Assembly (NCBI RefSeq): GCF_001579805.1
Contig: NZ_CP014546.1
Location: forward strand, 5,766,001-5,830,000
Reading direction: 5' to 3'
Source: Pseudomonas azotoformans
GTDB lineage: Bacteria > Pseudomonadota > Gammaproteobacteria > Pseudomonadales > Pseudomonadaceae
DNA length: 64,000 nt
Program-made: the position numbers and the translations under genes
Notes under the pieces: model-generated
Databases searched by the model: none
What the model was told of the DNA's origin: nothing
Seen by the model: the letters and a program-made list of their open reading frames with translations, nothing else
Part shown: positions 43,243-52,953 of the stretch, piece by piece
Position numbering within the stretch: the first letter of the stretch is position 1
How the letters are laid out: every line of letters begins with the position of its first letter

Positions 43243-44645
43243 GTGAGATCGGCCAACTGACGGCGGTGCAACTGCTGCAGCATTTTCGCGACAAGACCTT
43301 GTCGCCGGTGGAAGTCACCGAGGATGCCCTGCTGCGTATCGAACGCTTCAATCCGGTGGTGAATGCCTATTGCCACGTGGACCCGCAAGGCGCGCTGAAC
43401 GCCGCGCGCGCCTCGGAACAACGCTGGCTCAACGGCCAGCCCTGCGGCCCGTTGGACGGCGTGCCCTCTTCGATCAAGGACCTGACGCTGACCATCGGCA
43501 TGCCGACCCGCAAGGGCTCACGCACCTCATCCGCCGAGGGGCCGTGGGACATCGACGCGCCCTTCCCGGCCTTTATGCGCAAGGCCGGTGCGGTACTGTT
43601 GGGCAAAACCACCACCCCGGAATTCGGCTGGAAAGGCGTCACCGACAACCCGTTGTATGGCATCACCCGAAACCCCTGGGACACCCGTACCACGGCAGGC
43701 GGTTCGTCCGGCGGCGCGGGCGCGGCGGCGGCGTTGAACCTGGGCGTGCTGCACCAGGGCAGCGATGCGGGCGGTTCGATCCGGATTCCCTGTGCGTTTA
43801 CTGGCACTTTTGGCATTAAGCCGACCTTCGGTTATGTACCGCAATGGCCGGCCAGTTCCATGACCATCCTGTCGCACCTGGGGCCGATGACCCGTACGGT
43901 GGAAGACAGCGTCTTGATGCTGCAAACCATCGCCCAGCCGGACGCACGGGATGGCTTGATCGGTGCTCCACGCACCACACCATGGTTGACGCCGGGTACG
44001 GATTTGAAAGGGTTGCGCGTGGCCTACAGTCCGAACTTCGGTTACGTAGAGGTCGACCCACAAGTGGCCAAAGTGGTGGCGGACGCGGTGCGAGGCCTGG
44101 AACAACTGGGCGCCCACGTCGAGCAGATCGACCCCGGTTTCAGTGACCCACTGGACGTCTTCAGCACCCTATGGGCAGCCGGCGCGGCACGCCTGACCGG
44201 CGCCATGAGCGAGACACAAAAACAACTGCTCGACCCCGGCCTGCTGCGCATCGCCCAACGCGGCGAACGCTTGAGCCTGGACGACTTCAACGCAGCCCTT
44301 GAAGCCCGCGCCGCACTGGTGGCACGCATGGCGGCGTTTCATGAACACTACGATGTGCTGGTGTCGCCGATGATGCCGATCACGGCATTCGAGGCCGGGC
44401 ACAACGTACCACCCAGCTCCGGTTTACAGGAGTGGACACAATGGACGCAATTCACCTACCCCTTCAACCTGACCCAGCAACCGGCGGCATCGGTGCCGTG
44501 TGGGTTGGCGGCAAATGGCTTACCCGTGGGGTTGCATGTAGTAGGCGCACGATTTGCCGACGAGCAGGTGTTGCGGGTGTGCCAGGTATATGCAAAAGCA
44601 TTCCCCACAAAGCACTTACAAGCCCCAATCACCAAACCCCTGTAG
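43239..44645 (+). CDS. Amidase (amidase signature family)
   Basis: A 468-residue amidase. The Ser-cisSer-Lys triad is visible: the Lys in PLDGVPSSIKDLT, then TTAGGSSGGAGAAAALNLGVLHQGSDAGGSIRIPCAFTG with the cis-Ser and the nucleophile Ser of GGSIR. The length fits the GatA/aryl-amidase group. It hydrolyses an amide to acid plus ammonia. Its start overlaps the M20 hydrolase gene as ATGA, so the two enzymes are co-translated and probably act in sequence on the imported compound. It ends the operon; a dispersed repeat follows immediately. Confidence 0.9.
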   Translation: MSEIGQLTAVQLLQHFRDKTLSPVEVTEDALLRIERFNPVVNAYCHVDPQGALNAARASEQRWLNGQPCGPLDGVPSSIKDLTLTIGMPTRKGSRTSSAEGPWDIDAPFPAFMRKAGAVLLGKTTTPEFGWKGVTDNPLYGITRNPWDTRTTAGGSSGGAGAAAALNLGVLHQGSDAGGSIRIPCAFTGTFGIKPTFGYVPQWPASSMTILSHLGPMTRTVEDSVLMLQTIAQPDARDGLIGAPRTTPWLTPGTDLKGLRVAYSPNFGYVEVDPQVAKVVADAVRGLEQLGAHVEQIDPGFSDPLDVFSTLWAAGAARLTGAMSETQKQLLDPGLLRIAQRGERLSLDDFNAALEARAALVARMAAFHEHYDVLVSPMMPITAFEAGHNVPPSSGLQEWTQWTQFTYPFNLTQQPAASVPCGLAANGLPVGLHVVGARFADEQVLRVCQVYAKAFPTKHLQAPITKPL

Positions 44646-44679
44646 ACCCCGCCAACCACGATGCGAAGCGAGCCGCTCT

Positions 44680-44960
44680 TGATCTTGATCTCAGGCGCCC
44701 CGTCAAACACGCTGGCCGGAATTCGGCAGGGATTTGGGGGGTAAACCGGCAGGGATGCCGGTTTAGCCGCCCCGCGCCATGGATGGCGCGTGGCGGCGGC
44801 CCCCCAAATACCTGTCGGATTACGGGCACACCGAGCCTAGGCGAGGTGCCGAGTGTTGGGGCAAGAGCCCTTTGGTTACTTTGGGGCTTTTCCAAAGTGA
44901 CCCGCCGTAAGGGCGGAACCAATAGCCGCCGTTACCGCAGCAATGGATATGTACTCCGTC
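44680..44960. repeat. Dispersed intergenic repeat element
   Basis: This part of the 486-bp gap after the amidase gene has no credible gene. It is a string of inverted repeats: AAACCGGCA/TGCCGGTTT near 44747-44765, CGCGCCAT/ATGGCGCG near 44774-44790, CCAAAGTGA preceded by GGTTACTTTGG, and CCGCC-GTAA-GGGCGG near 44902. I recall closely similar text recurring in intergenic regions of fluorescens-group genomes, but cannot verify that here. It is probably a non-autonomous repeat. Confidence 0.5.
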
Positions 44961-44995
44961 TGATCCAACATCCTGGTCGCCTGTCAGGCCGCCTT

Positions 44996-45082
44996 CGCAG
45001 GCAAGCCAGCTCCCACATTTGGATCGCAGGGCTACAGTTAGATAGCAGTCGCCAGCCGCAGGGATAAGCCAGCTCCCACAGT
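44996..45082. repeat. Pair of REP elements
   Basis: AAGCCAGCTCCCACA occurs twice in the same orientation, at 45003-45017 and 45066-45080, spaced 63 bp. It is the same REP family as the inverted copy at 588-615. The pair ends 50 bp before the LysR gene. Confidence 0.75.
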
Positions 45083-45131
45083 TTCAACCACATTCCATTA
45101 CACTGTCCCCCATTCATTCCCAGGGGCCTTC

Positions 45132-45995
45132 ATGGACATCGAACTGGCACGCACCTTCCTCGAAATCACCCGCTGCGGCAGCCTGGCCGCAGCAGCCGAG
45201 AAACTGCACGTCACCCAGACCGCCATCACCGCACGGGTCAAGAGCCTCGAAAGCCAACTAGGCAGCACACTGTTCGTGCGCAACCGCGCAGGCGCCAGGC
45301 TGACCGCCGACGGCGAGGCCTTCGTGGTATACGCCAACCAATTGCTGCAAACCTGGGAAGCCGCAAAACGCGACCTGCCGCTGCCGGACGGTTATCGCAA
45401 CGTGCTGCACATCGGCGGCGAAGTCAGCCTGTGCAACCCGTTGATGCTCGGCTGGGCCCAAGCGTTACGCCAACACATCCCCGGCCATGCCCTGCGCACC
45501 GAAGTGCGCGAAGGCGACTACCTGTTGCGCCAGCTGGAACTGGGCGTACTCGACGCTGCATTGGTGTTCCAGCCGCAATATTGGCCAGGCTTGCAGGTGG
45601 AACAGGTGCTGGAAGAAAAACTGATCCTGGTGCAACTGGTGAGCAACCCAGCGCCCTACGTGTATATCGATTGGGGACCAGGCTTTCGCCAGCAACACGA
45701 CGCTGCCCTTCCCGACAAGGCCCGTGCCGCATTGAGTTTCAACCTGGGCCCGCTGGCGTTGCAATACATCCTGGAGAACGGCGGCGCCGGTTATTTCCGC
45801 ACCCGCGTGGTACAGAGTTACCTGGACAGCGGCGTGATGCAGCGTGTGCCCAAGGCACCGGAGTTCAGCTTCCCGACGTACCTGGTGTACTCACGGGCGC
45901 GGGATTCGGCGGTGTTGCAGCAGGCGCTGGGGTTGCTACGTGAAGTGGTCAAGGCCGAAAGCGACTGGTCGCAGCGTTGGGACCCACTGATTTGA
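45132..45995 (+). CDS. LysR family transcriptional regulator
   Basis: A 287-residue LysR protein: MDIELARTFLEITRCGSLAAAAEKLHVTQTAITARVKSLESQLGSTLFVRNRAGARLTADGEAF is the helix-turn-helix part, followed by a shorter effector domain (VLHIGGEVSLCNPLMLGWAQALRQHIPGHALRTEVREGDYLLRQLELGVLDAALVFQ). It stands between the repeat region and the LacI gene, all on the plus strand. No divergent partner is adjacent, so its target is unclear. It is probably independent of the polyol cluster. Confidence 0.88.
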   Translation: MDIELARTFLEITRCGSLAAAAEKLHVTQTAITARVKSLESQLGSTLFVRNRAGARLTADGEAFVVYANQLLQTWEAAKRDLPLPDGYRNVLHIGGEVSLCNPLMLGWAQALRQHIPGHALRTEVREGDYLLRQLELGVLDAALVFQPQYWPGLQVEQVLEEKLILVQLVSNPAPYVYIDWGPGFRQQHDAALPDKARAALSFNLGPLALQYILENGGAGYFRTRVVQSYLDSGVMQRVPKAPEFSFPTYLVYSRARDSAVLQQALGLLREVVKAESDWSQRWDPLI

Positions 45996-46053
45996 AGCAA
46001 CAATCTGCACCGCGCATGCTAGCCTGCGGGTGTTTCCTATTGCAGCCTGACCG

Positions 46054-47058
46054 ATGAACAAGAAGAAGTCCGTCACCATCAGCGACATCGCCAAGCGGGT
46101 CGGCATGACCACCATCACGGTGTCCCGCGCACTGAGCAAACCCGACCTGGTCAAACCGGCCACCCTGGCGCGCATCCTCGAAGTGGCGCGGGAGATGGAC
46201 TACGTGCCCAACGCCTTCGCGCGCGGGCTCAAGCGCAGTGAAAGCCTGATCATCGGCGTGATCACCGCGTCGGTGGACAACCCGTTCTACAGCGAAATGA
46301 TCAAGGCGATTTCCCGCGAGGCCAAACAGCATGGCTACACCATCATGCTGGTGGACACCGATGAGCTGGAAGAGCTGGAAAGCAAGGCCGTGGACACCCT
46401 GTTGGGCTACCGCGTGGCGGGGATCATCCTATCGCCGGTCTCGGATGAACCGAGCTATCAGCCCGACTACCTCGAACGCCTGGGCAACGGCAAAACCCCA
46501 GTGGTGCTGCTCGATCGCACAATCCACGACAGCCCGTTCAGCCGCGTGGTGCTCGACAACTACCACAGTGGCATCCAGGCCGCGCATTACCTGCTGCGCC
46601 AGACCCCGAACCTCAAGCGCTTGCTGGTGCTGACCGGCCCCGAGCACTCACGCATCACCGTCGAACGGCTCAAGGGCCTGCTCGAAGTGCTGGCCGAGCA
46701 CCCGCAGGTGCAGGTCGAAGTGCAGGCCGGCGACTACACGCTGATGCCGTCCTACCTGCACACCCTCGACTACCTGGCCGAACACTCGGCGCCGGACGCG
46801 ATCATGGGCTTCAACCAGTTGATCACCCTCGGCGCTCTACGCGCACTGCGCATGCACAACATCGCCCATGACAGCCTGACCATCTGCGGCATCGACCGCC
46901 TGCCCTTCGCCGACATTTTCGGCGTGCCCATCGCCTGCGTGGCCCACGATGCGTCCCTGGCCGGCAGCAGCGCGGTGCGCCTGTTGCTCGACCGCCTGGA
47001 AGACCCGTTCAAGCCACGGGACAAAGTGGTGATCGCCGGTCAGTTGGAAAACGGTTAG
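46054..47058 (+). CDS. LacI family transcriptional regulator of the polyol/sugar cluster
   Basis: A 334-residue LacI/GalR repressor. The headpiece is KKKSVTISDIAKRVGMTTITVSRALSKPDLVKPATLARILEVAREMDYVPNAFARGLK (GntR-of-gluconate style LacI member), followed by a periplasmic-binding-type core (LIIGVITASVDNPFYSEMIKAISREAKQHGYTIMLVDTDE). It is convergent with the SDR gene, overlapping by 4 bp, and lies at the end of the polyol cluster. The palindrome at 53913-53932 before the transporter gene has LacI-family form, with centre CG flanked by GTTA/TAAC, and is the best operator candidate. The inducer should be the imported sugar or polyol. Confidence 0.88.
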   Translation: MNKKKSVTISDIAKRVGMTTITVSRALSKPDLVKPATLARILEVAREMDYVPNAFARGLKRSESLIIGVITASVDNPFYSEMIKAISREAKQHGYTIMLVDTDELEELESKAVDTLLGYRVAGIILSPVSDEPSYQPDYLERLGNGKTPVVLLDRTIHDSPFSRVVLDNYHSGIQAAHYLLRQTPNLKRLLVLTGPEHSRITVERLKGLLEVLAEHPQVQVEVQAGDYTLMPSYLHTLDYLAEHSAPDAIMGFNQLITLGALRALRMHNIAHDSLTICGIDRLPFADIFGVPIACVAHDASLAGSSAVRLLLDRLEDPFKPRDKVVIAGQLENG

Positions 47059-47780
47059 CGGCTGGTGTAGCCGCCGTCGATGGGCAAGCTGACGCCGCTG
47101 ATCATGCTGGCGGCGCGACTCAGCAGGAACAGCACCGGTAATGCCACTTCCACCGTTTCGGCAAAGCGCCCCAGGGGGATCGCCGCCAGCGCCGGGTCGC
47201 GCTTGGCCGGTTCGGACCAGGCCATGGCCGCCATCGGCGTGAGCGTCACCGTGGGGTTGACGCTGTTGACGCGAATCCCAAAACGCCCCCACTCGGCGCA
47301 TTGCACGCGGGTGATTGCATCCAGCGCGGCCTTGGAGGCGCAGTAGCCGAGGTGATCGTCCAGGGCCACCAGCGAGGCCTGGCTGGAGACATTGACGATG
47401 CTACCGGCGATCTGTGCTTCGATCATTTTGGCCGCTACACGGCTGGCGACTTGCGCAGCGGCGCGGGCGTTGACCTGCATCACTTGGTCAAAAGCCTCGG
47501 CGCTGATGGCGGCAGCCGGCTCCAGGCGCGAGATGCCGGCGCAGTTGACCAGGCCATGCAGCGGCGGCAGGTCGTGCAGGGCCTTGTCGAGGGCGACGCT
47601 GTCGGCGATATCCAGGCAGAGGCTGTGGCAGCCGAGTTCGGCCAAGGCTTGGGCGTCGCGGCCGAGGGCAAAGACATCGGCGCCGCTGGCGATCAGTTGC
47701 ACGGCAATTTCGCGGCCGATGCCGCTGCTGGCGCCGGTGACGAGGATGCGGTGGTGGGTGAAGTCGAACGCTGCGTTCAT
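47055..47780 (-). CDS. SDR family oxidoreductase (L-xylulose reductase-like)
   Basis: A 241-residue short-chain dehydrogenase: TGASSGIGREIA cofactor motif near the N-terminus, LVNCAGISR, the catalytic Ser of SIVNVSSQASL, and YCASKAALD with Tyr and Lys. RVNSVNPTVTLTPMAAMAWSEPAKRDPALAAIPLGRFAETVEVALPVLFLLSRAASMISGVSLPIDGG closely follows animal dicarbonyl/L-xylulose reductase in my memory. It would interconvert a ketose such as L-xylulose with a polyol. It is the last gene of the operon that starts at the binding-protein gene, directly after the FGGY kinase with no spacing. Confidence 0.85.
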   Translation of the reverse strand: MNAAFDFTHHRILVTGASSGIGREIAVQLIASGADVFALGRDAQALAELGCHSLCLDIADSVALDKALHDLPPLHGLVNCAGISRLEPAAAISAEAFDQVMQVNARAAAQVASRVAAKMIEAQIAGSIVNVSSQASLVALDDHLGYCASKAALDAITRVQCAEWGRFGIRVNSVNPTVTLTPMAAMAWSEPAKRDPALAAIPLGRFAETVEVALPVLFLLSRAASMISGVSLPIDGGYTSR

Positions 47781-49313
47781 TCAGTTCTCCTGCAGGCTGT
47801 GCATGATCGGTTTCAGGGCGGGATACAGCTTCAGGTACTGAGCAAACGCCCGGTCATACGCCTCGACGTGTTCCGCCTTGGGCTCAGCCCGTAACTCCAG
47901 CTGCACCCAGCCCTTGTCCATCTCCCCATCACTCACCAACCCCACCGTGTGCGCCGCCAACAGCGCCGCCCCCAGCGCCGCTTCCACCTCTTGGACAATG
48001 GTGTACACCGGGTAGCGTGTGACATCCGCGATGATCTGCATCCACAGATCCGAATGGCTCGCCCCGCCCACCACGATCAAGCGTGGGTCCAGGGAATGCG
48101 CGCCACGGGTGCCCGCTTCGATGTTATGCCGCAGGGCAAAACTCACGCCTTCCAGCACGGCGCGATACAGGTGAATACGGCTGTGGTAGAGGTTCAAGCC
48201 GACAAAGCTGCCGCTGGCGCGGTCATCCCACACCGGGCTGCGCTCGCCCATCAAGTAAGGCAGGAACAACAGGCCTTCGCTGCCCGCCGGGATGTTCATC
48301 GCGCGCTGTTCCAGCAGCACCAGACTGTCCTGGCCGGTGGCCTTGGCTTGCTGTTCTTCGGCCTGGCAGAACTGCTCGCGAAACCAGCTGATCGACGCGC
48401 CTGCCGTGATCGCGCCGCCGAAGATGTACAGGTCGCGGTGGCCGTTGTAGACGTGGGGCATGCTCACCAAACCGTGATGGGCGTCCACCTGCTGGTTCAG
48501 GTAACCCCAGCACATGCTGGTGCCGATCATTGCCACGTGGTTGCCTGGCTGAGTCACACCCGCCGCCAAGGTTGCCATGGCCGCATCGACGCCACCGGCC
48601 AGAATCGGTGTGCCCGCCTGCAGGCCCAGGCGCGCCGCCCACTCCTCCAGCAACCCACCGACGGCTTCACCGGAATACACCAGGCGCTCTGGCATCATCG
48701 CCTGCGGTATGCCCAACGCATCGAGCATTTCGCCAGACCAGCCGCGCGCCTTCACGTCGTAGACGCCGCCGATATTGCCGGCGCTGCTATGGTCCACCGC
48801 CAACTCGCCGGTGAGGCACCAGTTGATGTAGCTGTTGGGCGGCAGCAGGTAGCGGGTCTTGGCCCACACCTCGGGCTGGTGCTGTTTGAGCCAAAGCATC
48901 TTGGTAAAGCCGTAGTAGCTGTCCACCGAGTTGCCGGTAATCGCGAACATCCGCTCCAGTTCAACCTGCTCGCGCACCCAGGCCACCTGCTCACCGGCGC
49001 GGCGGTCCATCCAGATCAGGCACGGGTGCAGCGGCGTGATGTGCGCATCCACCGCAATCCCCGAGCCGCCGTACAGGCTGCTGATGCAGAGCGCCTTGAC
49101 CTGCTGCGCCGCCACGCCGGCCTTGGCCATGCACTGCGCCACACAGGCTTCGACGGCATCGAGCCAGACTTGCGGCCATTGTTCGGCCCAGCGCACTTTC
49201 GGGGTATCCACGCGATACCCCTGGCTGTGCTGGGCGATGATCGTGCCTTGACCATCCACCAGCAGCGCCTTGGTGCTCTGGGTTCCTATATCGACACCCA
49301 TCACGTAGTTCAT
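47781..49313 (-). CDS. FGGY family carbohydrate kinase (xylulokinase-like)
   Basis: A 510-residue sugar kinase. The N-terminal phosphate motif is GVDIGTQSTKALLVDGQG, and the early region RWAEQWPQVWLDAV, CLIWMDRRAGEQVAWV and LPPNSYINWCLTGE follow the xylulokinase layout. The C-terminal half has AMIGTSMCWGY and GGASHSDLWMQIIADVTRYPV. It phosphorylates a ketose or polyol with ATP. With a polyol dehydrogenase beside it, D-xylulose is a reasonable substrate, though erythritol-type kinases share the fold. Its stop abuts the SDR start, and its own start is 2 bp from the dehydrogenase stop. Confidence 0.87.
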   Translation of the reverse strand: MNYVMGVDIGTQSTKALLVDGQGTIIAQHSQGYRVDTPKVRWAEQWPQVWLDAVEACVAQCMAKAGVAAQQVKALCISSLYGGSGIAVDAHITPLHPCLIWMDRRAGEQVAWVREQVELERMFAITGNSVDSYYGFTKMLWLKQHQPEVWAKTRYLLPPNSYINWCLTGELAVDHSSAGNIGGVYDVKARGWSGEMLDALGIPQAMMPERLVYSGEAVGGLLEEWAARLGLQAGTPILAGGVDAAMATLAAGVTQPGNHVAMIGTSMCWGYLNQQVDAHHGLVSMPHVYNGHRDLYIFGGAITAGASISWFREQFCQAEEQQAKATGQDSLVLLEQRAMNIPAGSEGLLFLPYLMGERSPVWDDRASGSFVGLNLYHSRIHLYRAVLEGVSFALRHNIEAGTRGAHSLDPRLIVVGGASHSDLWMQIIADVTRYPVYTIVQEVEAALGAALLAAHTVGLVSDGEMDKGWVQLELRAEPKAEHVEAYDRAFAQYLKLYPALKPIMHSLQEN

Positions 49314-49315
49314 TT

Positions 49316-50395
49316 TCAGGCCACCGGCTTCAACAGCACCTTGATCGACTTAGTCGAATTGGCCAACGCGAAGGCCTCGGCAAAGTCGTCCAGCGGGAAG
49401 TCATGGGTGACGATGCCCTTGGAGGTGACCAGGCCGCGTTCGAACAGGTCGATGGCGATCGGGTAGCAATACGGGCCGAGGTGGGCGCCGCGTACGTCCA
49501 GCTCCTTGCGGTCGCCGATGATCGACCAGTCGACGCTGGTCTCGGCGCCAAACACGCTGAACTCGACAAAACGTCCGAGCTTGCGGATCAGGTCCAGGCC
49601 CTGGGTCACGCCCGCCGGCACGCCGGTGGTTTCGATGTAGACGTCGCAGCCATAGTTGTCGGTCAGGCCGTTGATGATTTCGCGGGCGTTGTCGCGCGAC
49701 GGGTTGATCACCACATCGGCGCCGAATTTTTTCGCCAGTTCCAGGCGCTCGTCGACCATGTCGATCACCACCAGTTTCTTCGGGGTTTTCAACGCAGCGA
49801 CCTGGACCATGCACAGGCCGAGGGTCCCGGCGCCGGCGATCACCACCACGTCGTCGAGCTGGATATCGCCACGGTTGACCGTATGGATTGAGCAGGCCAT
49901 CGGTTCCACCAGCGCCGAGTCTTCCAGCGACACCGACTCGGGGATCTTGTGCACGATGGCGGTCTTAGGAATGCGCATGTACTGGGCCATGCCGCCTTCG
50001 GCGACTTCACGCTGGAAGCCGAAGATGTTGTGCACTTCGCACATCCAATACTTGCCCGACTTGCAGAAACGGCACTTGCCGCACGGCACGATCTGCTCGG
50101 CGATCACCTTGTCGCCTATGGCGACTTCGAAGTGCTCTTCGGCGCCCTCGCCCACTTCCACCACATAGCCAAAAAATTCGTGCCCCGGCACCACCGGCGC
50201 CTTGACCCACGGGTTGTCGCCGCCCCAGAACATTGCGGCGCCCGAGTGGCACTTGCAGTCACTGGCGCAGATGCCGCAGGCGGCGATGCGGATCACCAGT
50301 TCATTGGCGCGCGCCTGGGGTTTGCCGATGCGTTCCAGGCGATAGTCTTTCGGGCCGTGGCAGACGACGGCTTGCATGTCGGTGTGCTTGTCCAT
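49316..50395 (-). CDS. Zn-dependent alcohol (polyol) dehydrogenase, MDR family
   Basis: A 359-residue medium-chain dehydrogenase. The catalytic zinc ligands are in ACGICASDCKCH and VVPGHEFFGYVVEVGEG; the structural zinc Cys cluster is VPCGKCRFCKSGKYWMC. The Rossmann motif is VVIAGAGTLGLCMVQVA. Sequence style is that of polyol (xylitol, erythritol or threitol type) dehydrogenases; MFWGGDNPWVKAPV is a distinctive insertion. It should oxidise an imported polyol to a ketose for the FGGY kinase. Start MDKHTDMQAVV with AGGAC ahead; MQAVVCHGP is an alternative six codons on. Confidence 0.88.
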   Translation of the reverse strand: MDKHTDMQAVVCHGPKDYRLERIGKPQARANELVIRIAACGICASDCKCHSGAAMFWGGDNPWVKAPVVPGHEFFGYVVEVGEGAEEHFEVAIGDKVIAEQIVPCGKCRFCKSGKYWMCEVHNIFGFQREVAEGGMAQYMRIPKTAIVHKIPESVSLEDSALVEPMACSIHTVNRGDIQLDDVVVIAGAGTLGLCMVQVAALKTPKKLVVIDMVDERLELAKKFGADVVINPSRDNAREIINGLTDNYGCDVYIETTGVPAGVTQGLDLIRKLGRFVEFSVFGAETSVDWSIIGDRKELDVRGAHLGPYCYPIAIDLFERGLVTSKGIVTHDFPLDDFAEAFALANSTKSIKVLLKPVA

Positions 50396-50423
50396 GGTGT
50401 CGGGTCCTGTGCTTGTTAGGTAT

Positions 50424-51398
50424 TTATTTGTGGCGCTGACGGCTGATAAAAATCGCCAGCAAAATGATTGCGCCCTTGATCACGCTCTGGACGTAGGGCG
50501 ACACGCCCAGCATGTTCAGGCCGTTGTTCAACACGCCGAGCAACATGGCGCCGAGCAACGTACCGACGATCACCCCGCGCCCACCGGCAATCGAGGCGCC
50601 ACCGAGTACCACGGCGGCAATCGCATCCAGTTCGAACGACACACCGGCATTCGGCTGGCCGCTCATCAGGCGTGAGGTGAGTACCAACCCGGCAATCGCC
50701 GCCGTGAGGCCACTGATCCCATACACCAGCAGCTTGAAACGCGCCGCACGCACGCCAGACAAGCGCACCGCTTCTTCATTGCCGCCAATGGCGTAGATGT
50801 AGCGACCGATGCGCGTATGTTGCAGCAGCACGTAGGCAGCGAGGTAGGTGAGCAGCATGATCAGGATCGGCACCTGGATGCCGAACAGGCTTTCGCGGCC
50901 AAAGAACGCAAACCACTCCGGCAAGCCAGAAATCGGATAGCCGTCGGTGTACATCAGGCCCAGGCCACGGGCGATACCCATGGTCGCCAGGGTCACGATG
51001 ATCGGCGGCATGTGCAGGTAGGCCACGAACAAACCGTTGCCGATACCAAAGGCCACGCCAATCAACATGCCTGCGCCAATCGCCAGGCCGGGCGGCAGGC
51101 CCGCGACCATCAACCCGGCCGTGAGCGTGCCGGACAAGGCCATCACCGGCCCTACCGACAAGTCGATGCCGCCGGTGAGGATCACGCAGGTCATGCCCAC
51201 CGCGATGATCGCGTTGATGGACACCTGGCGGGCGATGTTCGACAGGTTGCTGGCGGTGAGGAAGGTGTCGCTGGCGAGGATCATCACCAGGGTCACCACC
51301 ACCAGCCCCACGAACGGATAAAACGCCGGCGAGCGCACCAGTCGCGCCAGGTTCAGGCGCAACCGGCTGCTGTCGCCGGTCCTAATGGACGTATTCAC
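50424..51398 (-). CDS. Ribose-type sugar ABC transporter permease (RbsC family)
   Basis: A 324-residue inner-membrane permease with 8-10 hydrophobic segments. [35 protein letters not shown] is the signature of RbsC-type permeases, and [27 protein letters not shown] is the coupling loop. I prefer the GTG at 51398, with AGGGGG 6 bases ahead; an ATG at 51416 would add MQQGAQ. Either start overlaps the end of the ATPase gene. It forms the channel for the polyol or sugar importer. Confidence 0.9.
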   Translation of the reverse strand: MNTSIRTGDSSRLRLNLARLVRSPAFYPFVGLVVVTLVMILASDTFLTASNLSNIARQVSINAIIAVGMTCVILTGGIDLSVGPVMALSGTLTAGLMVAGLPPGLAIGAGMLIGVAFGIGNGLFVAYLHMPPIIVTLATMGIARGLGLMYTDGYPISGLPEWFAFFGRESLFGIQVPILIMLLTYLAAYVLLQHTRIGRYIYAIGGNEEAVRLSGVRAARFKLLVYGISGLTAAIAGLVLTSRLMSGQPNAGVSFELDAIAAVVLGGASIAGGRGVIVGTLLGAMLLGVLNNGLNMLGVSPYVQSVIKGAIILLAIFISRQRHK

Positions 51399-52890
51399 TT
51401 GAGCCCCCTGTTGCATGGCGCATGACCTCTTGAGGATTGACGGCAGACGCTTCGAGCACCTTGACGATGGCGCCCTTGTGGAACACGGCGACGCGGTCGC
51501 ACATGCCGATGACTTCCGGCAATTCGGAAGAAATCATGATGATTGCGTAGCCCTGTTCGGTGAGGCTGCGCATCAGCGCGTAGATCTGCGCCTTGGCCCC
51601 CACGTCGATGCCACGGGTGGGTTCGTCGAACACCAGCACGTCGCAGTGATGGTTGATCCAACGGGCGATCACCACCTTTTGCTGGTTGCCACCGCTGAGG
51701 TTGAACACCCGGCTTTCGCTGCTGGGGGCCTTGATCGACAGTTGCTTCATCAGGCCTTCGACGCTGGCGCATTCGCGGTTTTTGTCGATCAGCCCGGACG
51801 CGTTCTGGTATTTGGGCAGGTTGTTCAGCGAGATGTTTTCGCGAATGCTGAAGTCGGTGATCAGCCCTTCGCTCTTGCGGCTTTCCGGCAACAGGCCGAT
51901 GCCGTGGGCCAGCGCCTGGGCCGGGTCGTCGAGGGTGATTTTCTCGCCACGCAGCCACACGTCTTTGCTCACCGACGGCAGCGCGCCCATCATGCCCAGG
52001 GCCAACTCGGTACGACCGGAGCCGACCAGCCCGGCAAAGCCGAGGATCTCGCCCTTGTGCAGTTGGAAGCTGTTATGAGGGCCGTTGCGCACCAGCTGGA
52101 TGTCCTTGACCTCCAGCAACAGCGGGCCGCGCTCGGTGCTGGGTTTGGGTGGAAAACTGCATTCCAGGCGGCGCCCGACCATCATCTCGACCAGCCGGTC
52201 GATGTCACTGTCGGCCACATCGGTGACGCCCACATTGCCGCCGTCGCGCAACACGCTGATGCGGTCGCACACCTGGAAAATCTCCTCCAGGTGATGGGAG
52301 ATGAAAATCACCGCTACGCCCTGACGCTTGAGTTCACGCATGATCTCGAACAGCAGCTCAGCCTCGCTGGGCGTGAGGGTGGCGGTAGGTTCGTCGAGCA
52401 CCAGCAGGCGCGCATCCAGGGCCAACGCCTTGGCGATTTCGACAAACTGCTGCTCGGCCACGCTGAGGTGTTTGACCGCGCATTGCAGGTCGATGGTCAC
52501 GCCCAGGCGCTTGAACAAGGCCTCGCTGGCCTCGACCATTTCGCGCTTGCGCAACAGGCCGAAACGGTTACTCAGCTCATGGCCGAGGAAGATGTTTTCC
52601 ACCGCCGTGAGGTAGGGAATCAGGCTGAATTCCTGGAACACGATGCCGATGCCGGCGGCGATTGCATCGCGGTAGGTCGCGAACTGCTGGGCCTGGCCAT
52701 CGATCAGGATCTGGCCTTCGTCTTGATGCTCGACGCCGCCGAGGATCTTCATCAGCGTCGATTTGCCCGCGCCATTTTCGCCGAGCAAGGCATGAATCTC
52801 ACCGCGCTCGACTTGCAGGTTGATGGACTTGAGGGCCTGTACGCCCGGGTAGCGCTTACAGATGTTTTCCAACTTCAGAAGACTGCTCAT
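51382..52890 (-). CDS. Ribose-type sugar ABC transporter ATP-binding protein (RbsA family)
   Basis: A 502-residue double ATPase. The first domain has [14 protein letters not shown] (about 38-51), [17 protein letters not shown] and [11 protein letters not shown]. The second has [18 protein letters not shown] and [40 protein letters not shown], with the degenerate Walker A normal for RbsA. It drives import through the RbsC-type permease. It follows the binding-protein gene after a 63-bp gap that contains a strong hairpin (52922-52945). Confidence 0.93.
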   Translation of the reverse strand: MSSLLKLENICKRYPGVQALKSINLQVERGEIHALLGENGAGKSTLMKILGGVEHQDEGQILIDGQAQQFATYRDAIAAGIGIVFQEFSLIPYLTAVENIFLGHELSNRFGLLRKREMVEASEALFKRLGVTIDLQCAVKHLSVAEQQFVEIAKALALDARLLVLDEPTATLTPSEAELLFEIMRELKRQGVAVIFISHHLEEIFQVCDRISVLRDGGNVGVTDVADSDIDRLVEMMVGRRLECSFPPKPSTERGPLLLEVKDIQLVRNGPHNSFQLHKGEILGFAGLVGSGRTELALGMMGALPSVSKDVWLRGEKITLDDPAQALAHGIGLLPESRKSEGLITDFSIRENISLNNLPKYQNASGLIDKNRECASVEGLMKQLSIKAPSSESRVFNLSGGNQQKVVIARWINHHCDVLVFDEPTRGIDVGAKAQIYALMRSLTEQGYAIIMISSELPEVIGMCDRVAVFHKGAIVKVLEASAVNPQEVMRHATGGSSEYVH

Positions 52891-52921
52891 ACCGCCGACC
52901 TCATATTCAGAAGGATGACCT

Positions 52922-52945
52922 GGGCCCCACGGACAGCGTGGGGCC
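52922..52945 (-). other. Intercistronic hairpin after the binding-protein gene
   Basis: GGCCCCAC and GTGGGGCC (8-bp stem, 7-nt loop) lie between the binding-protein and ATPase genes, without a U-run. This placement is typical of hairpins that protect the binding-protein mRNA and raise its level over the membrane components. Confidence 0.7.
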
Positions 52946-52953
52946 TGGGCGAT

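Noticed and set aside
44432..45067. A 211-codon plus-strand frame over the amidase end and the repeat region
   Set aside because: It overlaps the amidase in another frame and then reads through inverted repeats; no family sequence or ribosome site.
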